From: an uncultured Eubacteriales bacterium
GTDB lineage: Bacteria > Bacillota > Clostridia > Oscillospirales > Butyricicoccaceae
Direction: 5' to 3'
NCBI GenBank assembly: GCA_900555855.1
Contig: USML01000047.1
Coordinates: 1 to 14,262, forward strand
Length of the DNA: 14,262 nt
The notes beneath the pieces were generated by a model, which saw only the letters and a program-made list of their open reading frames with translations, was not told the origin of the DNA and searched no databases. Positions 6,880-14,262 of this stretch are shown here, piece by piece. Position 1 is the stretch's first letter; each line of letters starts with the position of its first letter. The translations under genes and the position numbers were made by a program.

Positions 6880-8283
6880 TTAGCTGCAGAGCTGCAGGAT
6901 CACATCGGTGAACATCTTCGCGCTGAGCATCAGCTCGTCGATGACGGCGAACTCGTCTGCGCCGTGCATCCGGTTGTCCGTCCCGGGCAGAGCGCAGCCA
7001 AAGGCAACGCCGCCCTCGATCTCGTGGACATAGGTGCCGCCGCCGATGGCAAGGCATTCGCCCTTCAGGCCGGTATACGCCTCATAGGTCTTCAGCAGCG
7101 TCTGGCAGAGGACGGAATCGGCGGGCGTATGGTGGGGCGCAGACATCCGGGGCCGGTCCAGCACCTCGAAATGGCACTGGTCAAAGGCCTTTTCCACCAC
7201 GAAGCGCACATTGCCCTCGTTTGCGCACAGGGGGCAGCGGCTGTCGAACTGGGCGGTAAAGCCCGTCAGATCCAGCTGCAGCTTGGAGAGCACCAGCGTC
7301 AGCTTTCCGGAGATCTCATCCTCCTGCGCCACACCAAGGGCCTGGCCGTAATTATCGCCGAAGGGGAAGAGCCGGGCCAGATTGCGGATGCTCTCCTGCC
7401 CGCAGGAATCCGCCAGCGGCAGCGCGGTCAGCAGGCCAAGCATGGCGATCTGGGCGTTTTTGCCCGTCTCGGGAGATGCGGCGTGAGCGCTGACGCCCAG
7501 CGCATGGAGATGCAGCTTTCCGTTTTCCTCCGTCAGGGTAAAGGCGACGCCGGTCTCCGCCTGATGCTTTTCCGCATAGGGGCGGACCGCTTCGGCAGAG
7601 ATGCCCTCCAGCCAGGCGTCGCATTCCCGGGTGACGATGTTGGTGGTGGTGCCGCCATGGATGGCGCAGACCCGGGGCAGCGCAGGATCCTCGTCCCATT
7701 TTGCGCCGAATATGGGCTTATAGCCGCCCTTTTCAATGTTGATGACGGGATATTCCGCGTCGGGAGAGAAGCTCACCGGCGGCGCCGCTTCCAGCGGCAG
7801 ATAATGATCCAGATCCTCGCTGCCCGTCTCCTCGGCGGAGCCCAGGATCAGCCGGACGCCCTTTTTCAGCTGGGGGCAGAGCTCCTTGGCGGCCTTCAGC
7901 GCCCAAAGCGCCACAACGGCGGGGCCCTTGTCGTCGGCGGTGCCGCGGCCGTAGATGCGGCCGTCCCGGACGGTCATCTCATAGGGCGGCATGGTCCAGC
8001 CGGAGCCTTCGCTGACCACATCCAAATGGGCAAGAATGCCCAGATAGGCCGGCTGGGGGCCAACCTCTGCGGTGATCACATAGTTATCAAAGTTTTTGGT
8101 GGAAAGCCCCCGCTCCTCCGCCAGCTTTTTGCCCTCCATCAGAACTTCGTAGGGTCCCTTGCCAAAGGGCATACCCTCCTGCATGGGCTCCCGTTCGCTC
8201 TTGATGCGGACCAGACGGGCGATATCCGCCAGGATCTGCTCCTGCTTGTCCGCAAAATAGGCCTCGATCTCTTTCTGATACAT
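6880..8283 (-). CDS. pepV: Dipeptidase PepV (M20 zinc metallopeptidase)
   Basis: A 467-residue cytoplasmic M20 family dipeptidase of the PepV type, which releases amino acids from dipeptides, including some with an N-terminal beta-alanine or D-residue. Metal-site residues are visible: H86 and D88 in AHLDVV, the RGTADDKGP block (bridging Asp at 117-118), E151-E152 in the EETG block, D175 in the SPDAEYP block, and H440 in MHGADEF. These match the positions known from Lactobacillus delbrueckii PepV. A GGGTYVHEIEGGVAFG segment before H440 is also typical. AAGGAGG (8292-8298) precedes the ATG. It starts 30 nt downstream of the radical SAM gene without a separate promoter, so the two form an operon that ends at the 6828-6856 hairpin. 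Confidence 0.95.
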   Translation of the reverse strand: MYQKEIEAYFADKQEQILADIARLVRIKSEREPMQEGMPFGKGPYEVLMEGKKLAEERGLSTKNFDNYVITAEVGPQPAYLGILAHLDVVSEGSGWTMPPYEMTVRDGRIYGRGTADDKGPAVVALWALKAAKELCPQLKKGVRLILGSAEETGSEDLDHYLPLEAAPPVSFSPDAEYPVINIEKGGYKPIFGAKWDEDPALPRVCAIHGGTTTNIVTRECDAWLEGISAEAVRPYAEKHQAETGVAFTLTEENGKLHLHALGVSAHAASPETGKNAQIAMLGLLTALPLADSCGQESIRNLARLFPFGDNYGQALGVAQEDEISGKLTLVLSKLQLDLTGFTAQFDSRCPLCANEGNVRFVVEKAFDQCHFEVLDRPRMSAPHHTPADSVLCQTLLKTYEAYTGLKGECLAIGGGTYVHEIEGGVAFGCALPGTDNRMHGADEFAVIDELMLSAKMFTDVILQLCS

Positions 8284-8313
8284 TTGCGTTTCCTCCTTAC
8301 AGACTTTCTCGAT

Positions 8314-9276
8314 CTATTGATGTTCCTGTGTTTCCTGCGGTTTCCGGGGCAAAACGCCCTCCAGATCAAAGGGCGGCGTATATTCCTCCCGGGCGGAGCG
8401 CCGCTCCTGCCCAAAGCCCTGCAGGCCCAGCGCCAGCGCCCGCTCCGCCACCCTTTCATATTCATAGGTGGTGATCCGCCGGTCCAGCTCCGGAAAAGCC
8501 TTGCAGGCCGGCGTGGGGGTGTATTGGCTCATGAGGCTCAGCAAAAAGGAATCCGCCGGCAGATTATCGTGGAGCCAGTCCATCAGCCGTAGAGAATCCC
8601 GCATACAGCCGGGCAGGACCAGATGCCGTACGATGAGCCCACGGGAGAGCAGTCCGCCGGAATAGACCAGCCGGGGCTGCTGCCGGTGCATCTCCAGAAT
8701 GGCCCGGGACGCCGCTTCAAAATAATCTGCCGCGCCGGAGTATTTCTGAGAGAGCGCCGGGCTGAAATATTTCAGGTCGGGGAGATAGATGTCAATGCTG
8801 CCCTCCCAAAGGCGCAGCGTTTCCACCCGCTCATAGCCGCCGCAGTTCATCACCACGGGGATCCCCGGCTTTGCCAGCGAAAGCGCCTGCAGGATCTGCG
8901 GGGTAAAGTGGGTGGGCGTGACAAGGTTCAGGTTGTGGACGCCGCTCTGCTCCAGCTGGGTCAAAATCTCCGACAGCCGTTCCGGCGAGACCTCCATGCC
9001 GAAGCCCTCGCGGCTGATCTTCCGGTTCTGGCAGAAGACGCAGCCCAGCGTGCAGCCGGAGAAAAACACCGTCCCAGAGCCGTTCGTTCCGCTGATGCAG
9101 GGCTCCTCCCAGAGATGTCTGGCCGCCCGGGCCAGACGGATCTGCGTTCCCATGCCGCAGAAGCCCGGCGAGACCGACCGGTCTGCGCCGCAGGCGCGGG
9201 GACATAGCATACAGCCGTTCAAGGCGCTTCCCTCCATTCTTCTGCCATCATAACACATCTCCGGGATTTCCGCCAT
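8314..9276 (-). CDS. PflX-like radical SAM protein (COG1313 type)
   Basis: A 320-residue radical SAM protein of the PflX group, related in sequence to pyruvate-formate-lyase activating enzymes, substrate unknown. The SAM-cluster motif is C75-x3-C79-x2-C82 within FSGCTLGCVFCQN. A second set, C22-x2-C25-x3-C29 plus C40 in CMLCPRACGADR...GFCG, is a conserved N-terminal signature that could ligate another cluster or a metal. The YLPDLKY, LMSQYTP and QGFGQERRSAREEYTPPFDL regions follow the family to its end. The start is uncertain: ATG at 9276 has AAGG (9287-9290) 10 nt upstream; ATG at 9237 would give 307 residues and also fit homologues, but lacks a ribosome site. No pyruvate formate lyase or other glycyl-radical enzyme gene is in view. 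It forms an operon with pepV. Confidence 0.87.
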   Translation of the reverse strand: MAEIPEMCYDGRRMEGSALNGCMLCPRACGADRSVSPGFCGMGTQIRLARAARHLWEEPCISGTNGSGTVFFSGCTLGCVFCQNRKISREGFGMEVSPERLSEILTQLEQSGVHNLNLVTPTHFTPQILQALSLAKPGIPVVMNCGGYERVETLRLWEGSIDIYLPDLKYFSPALSQKYSGAADYFEAASRAILEMHRQQPRLVYSGGLLSRGLIVRHLVLPGCMRDSLRLMDWLHDNLPADSFLLSLMSQYTPTPACKAFPELDRRITTYEYERVAERALALGLQGFGQERRSAREEYTPPFDLEGVLPRKPQETQEHQ

Positions 9277-9283
9277 GATTTTC

Positions 9284-9311
9284 TTGCCTTTTTGCCGGAA
9301 AAAGTTATAAT
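9284..9311 (+). promoter_or_regulatory. Predicted sigma-A promoter of nadE
   Basis: -35 TTGCCT (9284-9289) and a perfect -10 TATAAT (9306-9311) have a 16-nt spacer. Predicted transcription starts near 9318. The -10 contains the palindrome TTATAA, so the opposite strand reads TATTATAAC, the only plausible -10 for the divergent radical SAM-pepV operon. Confidence 0.65.
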
Positions 9312-9323
9312 AGGAACCAGAAC

Positions 9324-9343
9324 GCCCCGGGCCACGCCGGGGC
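9324..9343 (+). promoter_or_regulatory. Leader hairpin at the 5' end of the nadE transcript
   Basis: GCCCCGG (9324-9330) pairs perfectly with CCGGGGC (9337-9343) around a 6-nt loop. It starts within about 6 nt of the predicted transcription start and ends 8 nt before the ribosome site. No U-tract follows, so it is not a terminator. It lacks the extended conserved layout of the NAD-linked riboswitches I know. Confidence 0.45.
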
Positions 9344-9367
9344 AGGGCCTGAAAGGAGCTGTTTTCC

Positions 9368-11287
9368 ATGAAGGATGGATTTATTAAGGTTGCGTCCGTG
9401 GCGCCGGAGCTGCGTCTGGCGGACTGCAGGTATAACGCGGAAAAGATCCTGGAGGCCGCGCGGCAGGCGGCGGCCCAGGGCGCAAAGCTGCTGATCACGC
9501 CGGAGCTCTCCATCACCGGCTACACCTGCGCGGATCTGTTTTTCCAGAAGACCCTGCTGGACAGCGCGGAGCAGGCGCTGGAATATCTGCGCCGGGAGAC
9601 GGCGAAGCTGGAGCTGCTGCTGGCGGTGGGCATGCCGGTGCGGCATCTGGGAAAGCTGTTCAACTGCGGCGTGATGCTGTATCAGGGCGAGGTCCTGGGC
9701 GTGGTGCCCAAGGTGAACCTGTGCAACTATGAGGAGTTTTACGAGAGCCGCATCTTCCAGCCTGCGCCGGAGGGCATCAGCTATCTCTGTCTGGGCGGGG
9801 ACGAGGAATATGCCCCCTTCGGGCCGGGCCAGCGCTTTGCCTGCCGGGAAAATCCGGATTTCACCGTGGGACTGGAGATCTGCGAGGATCTGTGGGTCCC
9901 CGTTTCCCCTGCGGCGGAGATGTGCCGCAGCGGCGCCACCATCATCGGCAATCTTTGCGCCAGCCACGACGGCATCGGCCGGGTGCAGGAGCATCAGATC
10001 CTTGCCGTCTCCCAGAGCCAGAAGCTCCGCTGCGGCTATATCCTCTCCGTGGCGGGCCCGCAGGAGAGCACCGGCGATCAGGTCTTTTCCGGCCAGCAGA
10101 TCATTTGTGAAAACGGCGAGATCCTCACGGAAAAGAAGCCCTTCGAGACGGGCCTTGCCATAACGGAGATCGATGTGCAGCGGCTGGCCGCCCAGCGGCG
10201 CAAGACCACGACCTATCCCATGCAGAGCGGCGAACCCCGGCCGGACTGCGTGCCCTTCTCCATGACCCAGACGGAGACGAAGCTCACCCGGAAGATCGCA
10301 AGGGATCCCTACCTGCCGGAGGACCCGGCGGCGCAGGCGGAGGAATGCCGGCATATCTTCCTGATGCAGAGCTATGCCCTGGCCCACCGGCTGGAGCATA
10401 TCCATGCCAGAGCCGCGGTGGTGGGCGTCTCCGGCGGACTGGATTCCACCCTGACCCTTCTGGTCTGCCACAAGTCCATGGAGCTGCTGGGCCAGAGCCC
10501 GGCGCAGGTGGCCGCCGTCACCATGCCCTGCTTCGGGACCACCAGCCGCACCCGCAGCAATGCGGAGCTTTTGTGCCGGGAGCTGGGCATCCCCATGCGC
10601 TGCATCCCCATCGGCAGCGCCGTGGAGCAGCATTTTGCCGACATCGGCCATGACCCGGCCGATCACAATGTGACTTTTGAAAACGCTCAGGCCCGGGAGC
10701 GGACCCAGGTGCTCATGGATCTTTCCAACGAGCTGGGCGGGATCGTGGTCGGGACCGGCGATTTCAGCGAGCTGGCGCTGGGCTGGGCCACCTATAACGG
10801 CGACCATATGAGTATGTACGGCGTCAACGCCGGCATCCCCAAGACCCAGATCCGCCAGGTGGTGCGCTGGTATGCGGAGTCCTGCGGCAATGCGGCGCTG
10901 GGCGCCATCCTGAAGGATATTCTGGACACCCCCGTCTCGCCGGAGCTGCTGCCGGCAGACGGCGAAAAGATCACCCAGAAGACCGAGGATCTGGTTGGCC
11001 CCTACGAGCTGCACGATTTCTTCCTTTATTATCTGCTGCGCTACGGCTTCACGCCCGGAAAGATCTTCCGCATGGCCTGCTATGCTTTCCGGGGCGAGTA
11101 CGATGAAAAAACCGTGGCCCACTGGCTCAAGCGCTGCTGCCAGCGGTTCTTTACTCAGCAATATAAGCGCTCCTGTATGCCGGACGGCCCCATGATCGGC
11201 CCCCTGAGTCTTTCCCCCAGAAGCGCCTGGCGGATGCCCTCCGACTGCTGGCACACCGCCTGGGATCAGGAGCTGGAAGCGCTGTAA
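9368..11287 (+). CDS. nadE: Glutamine-dependent NAD+ synthetase
   Basis: A 639-residue two-domain enzyme catalysing the last step of NAD biosynthesis: deamido-NAD + ATP + glutamine give NAD, AMP, PPi and glutamate. The N-terminal nitrilase-fold glutaminase domain (about 1-290) has its Glu-Lys-Cys triad at E46 (ITPELSITGY), K115 (VVPKVNLCNY) and C172 (VGLEICEDLW). The C-terminal synthetase domain has the ATP-pyrophosphatase loop SGGLDS at 355-360. Length matches the fused bacterial form and both domains look complete, so it should use glutamine rather than free ammonia. AAAGGAG (9352-9358) lies 9 nt upstream of the ATG. The gene is convergent with ppa, which hydrolyses the PPi this reaction releases; adjacency suggests, but does not prove, a functional pairing. 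Confidence 0.96.
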   Translation: MKDGFIKVASVAPELRLADCRYNAEKILEAARQAAAQGAKLLITPELSITGYTCADLFFQKTLLDSAEQALEYLRRETAKLELLLAVGMPVRHLGKLFNCGVMLYQGEVLGVVPKVNLCNYEEFYESRIFQPAPEGISYLCLGGDEEYAPFGPGQRFACRENPDFTVGLEICEDLWVPVSPAAEMCRSGATIIGNLCASHDGIGRVQEHQILAVSQSQKLRCGYILSVAGPQESTGDQVFSGQQIICENGEILTEKKPFETGLAITEIDVQRLAAQRRKTTTYPMQSGEPRPDCVPFSMTQTETKLTRKIARDPYLPEDPAAQAEECRHIFLMQSYALAHRLEHIHARAAVVGVSGGLDSTLTLLVCHKSMELLGQSPAQVAAVTMPCFGTTSRTRSNAELLCRELGIPMRCIPIGSAVEQHFADIGHDPADHNVTFENAQARERTQVLMDLSNELGGIVVGTGDFSELALGWATYNGDHMSMYGVNAGIPKTQIRQVVRWYAESCGNAALGAILKDILDTPVSPELLPADGEKITQKTEDLVGPYELHDFFLYYLLRYGFTPGKIFRMACYAFRGEYDEKTVAHWLKRCCQRFFTQQYKRSCMPDGPMIGPLSLSPRSAWRMPSDCWHTAWDQELEAL

Positions 11288-11306
11288 AGCAAAGCACAAG
11301 ACATGA

Positions 11307-11347
11307 AAACGCCCGCGTTCCAGACAGGAACGCGGGCTTGCTTTTTC
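11307..11347. terminator. Bidirectional terminator between nadE and ppa
   Basis: GCCCGCGTTCC (11311-11321) pairs perfectly with GGAACGCGGGC (11327-11337) around a 5-nt loop, an 11-bp stem. On the plus strand it is followed by TTGCTTTTTCC (11338-11348), terminating nadE. On the minus strand the reading after the stem is GTTTTC (complement of 11305-11310), which could also end ppa, whose stop lies 18 nt before the stem. Confidence 0.88.
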
Positions 11348-11354
11348 CATTCTT

Positions 11355-11894
11355 TTATTCGTGCTGACCGCAGAAATGGATCTGGTAATTGTGCAAAGCG
11401 TCGGAAATGATCTGAATGGCCGCTTCCCGGCCGTTTACATCGCCGGCCACGGTCTCCTTGCCCTCCAGCGCCTTATAAACGGAGAAGAAATGCGCCATCT
11501 CATCAAAAATATGCCCGGGCAGATCCATAATATCATGATACATATTATACATGGGATCAGAAAAGGGAATGGCGATGATCTTTTCATCGTTTTTGCCGCC
11601 GTCGGTCATGGAGATATAGCCGATGGGGTAGCAGCGCACCAGCGTCAGCGGCTCCAGGGCCTCCGAGCACAGGACCAGAACATCCAGCGGGTCGTTGTCG
11701 TCGCCGTAGGTGCGGGGGATAAAGCCGTAGTTCGCGGGATAATGAGTGGAGGTATAAAGGATCCGGTCCAGAATGATAAAGCCGGTCTCCTTGTCCAGCT
11801 CATATTTCTTCTTGCTGCCCTTGGGGATCTCAATGACAGCCAGAAAGTCATCGGGATGGATCCGCGCGGGGTTTACATCGTGCCAGATATTCAT
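11355..11894 (-). CDS. ppa: Inorganic pyrophosphatase, family I
   Basis: A 179-residue soluble family I pyrophosphatase that hydrolyses PPi to two phosphates and so pulls biosynthetic reactions forward. The family signature is D66-N67-D68-P69-L70-D71-V72, supplying the three metal-binding aspartates (E. coli D65, D67, D70). EIPKGSKKKYELD (22-34) and YPANYGFIP (52-60) complete the active site. Length matches E. coli Ppa (176). The start MNIWHDVNPARI is typical, yet the ribosome site AGAAGGAG (11908-11915) ends 13 nt before the ATG, longer than usual; no better in-frame start lies between. Own promoter; convergent with nadE. Confidence 0.96.
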   Translation of the reverse strand: MNIWHDVNPARIHPDDFLAVIEIPKGSKKKYELDKETGFIILDRILYTSTHYPANYGFIPRTYGDDNDPLDVLVLCSEALEPLTLVRCYPIGYISMTDGGKNDEKIIAIPFSDPMYNMYHDIMDLPGHIFDEMAHFFSVYKALEGKETVAGDVNGREAAIQIISDALHNYQIHFCGQHE

Positions 11895-11934
11895 GGGTAT
11901 GATCGCACTCCTTCTGCAGGGTTTTTACTGCGTC

Positions 11935-11963
11935 AGTATAGCACGCTTCTCTCCAAAACGCAA
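11935..11963 (-). promoter_or_regulatory. Predicted sigma-A promoter of ppa
   Basis: On the minus strand, -35 TTGCGT (11958-11963) and -10 TATACT (11935-11940) have a 17-nt spacer. The -35 lies 7 nt beyond the stop of the ABC transporter gene. No terminator separates the two, so ABC operon readthrough into ppa is possible. Confidence 0.7.
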
Positions 11964-11970
11964 CCTAAGA

Positions 11971-13629
11971 TCATGCCGCGCCCTCCGGCCCGGCCGCAGG
12001 CCGCAGCTCCACGGTCCTGCCGCCCAGATCCTCATAAAGACGGTGGGAGATGGAGAGCACGGTGCGCCCCTCCGAGGCGCGGTGCAGCGCCTTCAAAACG
12101 CGGGCCTCGGTCTCGGCGTCCAGATTGGCGGTGATCTCGTCCAGCAGCAGAATGGCCGGATCTGCCGCCGCGGCGCGGGCGATGGAAAGCAGCTGCCATT
12201 CTCCCTGAGAAAACATCCCGTCTGTGCAGACGGCGGAATAGCCCCCCGGCAGCGACCGGATGGGTTCATCCATTCCGGCGAGCCGGGCCGCGGCGTGGGC
12301 CATTTCCTCGGTGATGCCCGGGTCGGAAAGGGTGATCTGCTCCAGCACCGTCCCCGGCACGCGGGAAAAATGCTGCTCCACGCAGCCGATGCAGGCCCGC
12401 CGCTGGCGGTCCGTGATGGCGGAGACATCCACGCCGCCGATGGTGATCGTCCCGGCCTGGGGCCGGTAAAGCCCCAGCAGCAGACGGAACACCGTGCTCT
12501 TGCCGGCGCCGGTCCTGCCCGCGAGGGTGACCTGCTCGCCCTCCTTCACCGTCATGGAAAAGTCGCGGAGCACGGGCCTGTCCCCATAGCCGAAGGTCAC
12601 ATGGGAAAGGACGATATCCCCCCGCGGGGCGGCTTCCTGCTCCGGCGGGACGGCCCGTTCCGCCTGCCCGAGAAAGGCGTCGATCCGCTTGACGCCCGCC
12701 ATGGCCGACTGGATGGTCTGGATTTCCACGCCGAGGCTCTCAATGGGGGTGAAAATGCGGGAGATATAGTTGATGACGGCCACCGAAGTGCCCACCGACA
12801 TTCCGAACAGGGCCAGGATCTCCGTCTTGCCGGAGGCGGAGAGCAGCATCACGATGCCCACCACTGCGGCGTTCAGCAGAAATACCACGGGCGAATAGAT
12901 CGCGTCGTAAAAGTTGGTCTTTTCCACGGCGGCATAGCTGGCGCCGATGCTTTTGTCATAGCGCCGCTCCATATAGTCCTCGGTGCCCAGCGCGTGGATG
13001 GTGCGGATGTTGTGTAGGGTCTCCGGGACCTGCCCGGAAACGGCGGCGACGGCGCGCCGGTTGTCCAGCTGGGCGGCAAGCATCTTCTTCTGCACATGGC
13101 GGGTAAAGAGCGCAAAGAAGGGAAGGACCGCCAGCAAGACCAGCGCAAGCCCCGTGTTTTTCACTGCGATGATCCCAAGGATGGAAAGAATGCGGCAGGC
13201 GTCGGCCACCATGCTGATGATGCCGGAGGTAAAGAGGGCCTCCACGGTGTCCACATCGCCGGAAAAGCGCGCCGCCACCTGTCCGGGGTTTTGCGCGACC
13301 AGGGTGTCTGCCGGCAGACGGGTGAGCTTGTGCGACATTTCGGAGCGCAGGGCGTGGGTCATTTTCTGGCCGAAAAGCACCAGCAGCGTTTCCTGCGCTG
13401 AAGAAAACAGGCCCTCCAGCACAAGGCTCCCGAAATAGAGGAGCACAGCGGCGAAGGTGAGGGAGGTCCCGGCGTTCAGCCGGTCGATGACGCGGGCCAG
13501 CAGCAGCGGCGGGATCAGCGACGCGCCCACAGAGCCCGCCACGCACAAAAGGGTCCCGGCGGTAAGCAGGCGATGGGTCAGCGCCGCCGTGCGGACCGCT
13601 GCAAAAACGCCGGTGTTATGCTTCTTCAT
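11971..13629 (-). CDS. ABC exporter half-transporter (membrane and ATPase domain), second subunit
   Basis: A 552-residue fused half-transporter. Membrane segments fill about 1-300, and an ATPase domain covers about 330-545. Walker A is GRTGAGKS (371-378, K377); Walker B LLLDE has D497 and a normal catalytic E498; the switch histidine is H529 (SISHRL). The signature LSGGQ is altered to SQGEW (474-478). This degenerate signature is typical of one member of heterodimeric exporters, where it faces the non-hydrolysing ATP site. AGGAGG precedes the ATG at 13629 by 8 nt. The start overlaps the stop of the upstream ABC gene by 14 nt, so the two are translationally coupled and probably form a heterodimer. 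The substrate cannot be read from sequence; drugs, peptides or lipids are possible. Confidence 0.92.
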   Translation of the reverse strand: MKKHNTGVFAAVRTAALTHRLLTAGTLLCVAGSVGASLIPPLLLARVIDRLNAGTSLTFAAVLLYFGSLVLEGLFSSAQETLLVLFGQKMTHALRSEMSHKLTRLPADTLVAQNPGQVAARFSGDVDTVEALFTSGIISMVADACRILSILGIIAVKNTGLALVLLAVLPFFALFTRHVQKKMLAAQLDNRRAVAAVSGQVPETLHNIRTIHALGTEDYMERRYDKSIGASYAAVEKTNFYDAIYSPVVFLLNAAVVGIVMLLSASGKTEILALFGMSVGTSVAVINYISRIFTPIESLGVEIQTIQSAMAGVKRIDAFLGQAERAVPPEQEAAPRGDIVLSHVTFGYGDRPVLRDFSMTVKEGEQVTLAGRTGAGKSTVFRLLLGLYRPQAGTITIGGVDVSAITDRQRRACIGCVEQHFSRVPGTVLEQITLSDPGITEEMAHAAARLAGMDEPIRSLPGGYSAVCTDGMFSQGEWQLLSIARAAAADPAILLLDEITANLDAETEARVLKALHRASEGRTVLSISHRLYEDLGGRTVELRPAAGPEGAA

Positions 13630-14262
13630 GTCCGTTGCCTCCTGTCTGGCTTTCATACAGCAGCCGATATGCCGGGACGGAGCGCATCAGCTCCGCATGG
13701 GTGCCGACAACGGCCTTTCCGCCCTCCATAAAGATGATCTTCCGCATCTGCGGGAAATGATACAGGCGGTGGGAGATCAGAAACACCACCTTATCCTTCG
13801 CATATTCCTGCAGATCGGCAAAAACCGTGTCCTCCGTGTTCCGATCCAGCGCGGAAAAGGGATCGTCCAGGATCATCACCGGGCGCGGATGCGCCAGCGT
13901 TCTGGCAAGGGCAAGGCGCTGCGCCTGACCGCCGGAAAGGCGGACGCCGCTGCTGCCCACCACAGTGTCCGCGCCGTTTTCCATGGCCCTGACCTCGCCG
14001 TCCAGCGCGACGGCGGCAAGATAGGGCGATGCATCCTGTCCGTTGCCGCAAAGCACATTGTTTCGCAGCGTATCGGAACTGAGCTCCGGATCGTGGCCCA
14101 GATATCCAACGGTGGCCGCGATCTCCCGGGGGGAGAGGGAGGAAAGCTCCCGGCTGCCGAAGCGAAGGGAGCCGCCATAGGGCGCTTCACAGAGAAACGC
14201 CCGCCCGAAGGTGGATTTGCCGCAGGCCACCGGGCCGGTGACACCGATGATGTCGCCGGGAT
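13616..14262 (-). CDS. ABC exporter half-transporter, first subunit (C-terminal ATPase domain only)
   Basis: This gene enters from the right edge; about 214 residues of its nucleotide-binding domain and its stop (13616-13618) are visible. The frame stays open to the edge and already contains Walker A, GPVACGKST (about 14213-14239), so the GTG at 14230 is internal and not a start. The signature LSGGQ is intact (13925-13939). Walker B ends in DD (13862-13867) rather than DE, replacing the catalytic glutamate by aspartate, and the Q-loop glutamine appears to be His (14093-14095, in YLGHDPEL). The switch histidine is kept (LISHRL). These changes mark the degenerate-site subunit of a heterodimeric exporter, complementing the partner's altered signature. 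It overlaps the next gene by 14 nt. The membrane domain lies outside the window. Confidence 0.9.
   Translation of the reverse strand, partial: PGDIIGVTGPVACGKSTFGRAFLCEAPYGGSLRFGSRELSSLSPREIAATVGYLGHDPELSSDTLRNNVLCGNGQDASPYLAAVALDGEVRAMENGADTVVGSSGVRLSGGQAQRLALARTLAHPRPVMILDDPFSALDRNTEDTVFADLQEYAKDKVVFLISHRLYHFPQMRKIIFMEGGKAVVGTHAELMRSVPAYRLLYESQTGGNGHEEA

Noticed and set aside
9318..9367. A riboswitch in the nadE leader.
   Set aside because: The leader is only about 50 nt and holds one simple stem; there is no room for a known NAD-sensing aptamer plus expression platform.
9277..9516. An N-terminal extension of the radical SAM protein upstream of the ATG at 9276, starting as far back as 9516.
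   Set aside because: It would read through the nadE promoter and into nadE coding sequence, and its residues resemble no part of the family.

Overview
The window is a GC-rich bacterial chromosome segment with tight gene packing, strong AGGAGG-type ribosome sites, sigma-A-like promoters and intrinsic terminators. A pyruvate:ferredoxin oxidoreductase start, DegV, PepF, PepV and a PflX-type radical SAM protein together suggest an anaerobic, GC-rich Clostridia member (Oscillospirales/Ruminococcaceae-like). That placement is inferred from gene content and codon flavour, not from a marker gene.

Layout. Bases 1-193 (-) are the first 64 codons of nifJ, which runs off the left edge. Bases 194-521 hold divergent promoters for nifJ and for comM/yifB (+, 522-2045). 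Bases 2046-2379 contain a cluster of DnaA-box-like 9-mers and a bidirectional hairpin terminator. Three minus-strand genes follow in transcription order: a CPBP-family membrane protease (5211-6053), oligoendopeptidase pepF (3345-5144) and a DegV-family lipid-binding protein (2380-3261, with its own promoter). nth (+, 6171-6809) is divergent from the CPBP gene, and the two promoters physically interleave. A bidirectional terminator separates nth from a minus-strand pair, a PflX-like radical SAM gene (8314-9276) and dipeptidase pepV (6880-8283). nadE (+, 9368-11287) is divergent from that pair and converges on ppa (-, 11355-11894) across another shared hairpin. At the right edge (11971-14262, -) are two overlapping half-transporter genes of a heterodimeric ABC exporter. 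The upstream one is cut by the window edge.

Function. Most of this is core metabolism and maintenance: pyruvate oxidation, base excision repair, NAD synthesis with pyrophosphate removal, and peptide turnover (PepF, PepV, CPBP). The orientation alternates strongly, with three divergent and three convergent junctions, so each gene or short operon has its own promoter region. I found no phage, transposon, CRISPR, toxin-antitoxin, tRNA or rRNA signature. The least explained signals are the DnaA-box-like cluster after comM, the interleaved nth/CPBP promoters, GC-rich hairpins just after the predicted start sites of comM and nadE, and the paired degenerate ATP-site residues of the ABC exporter. I do not see convincing evidence of an undescribed multi-gene system.
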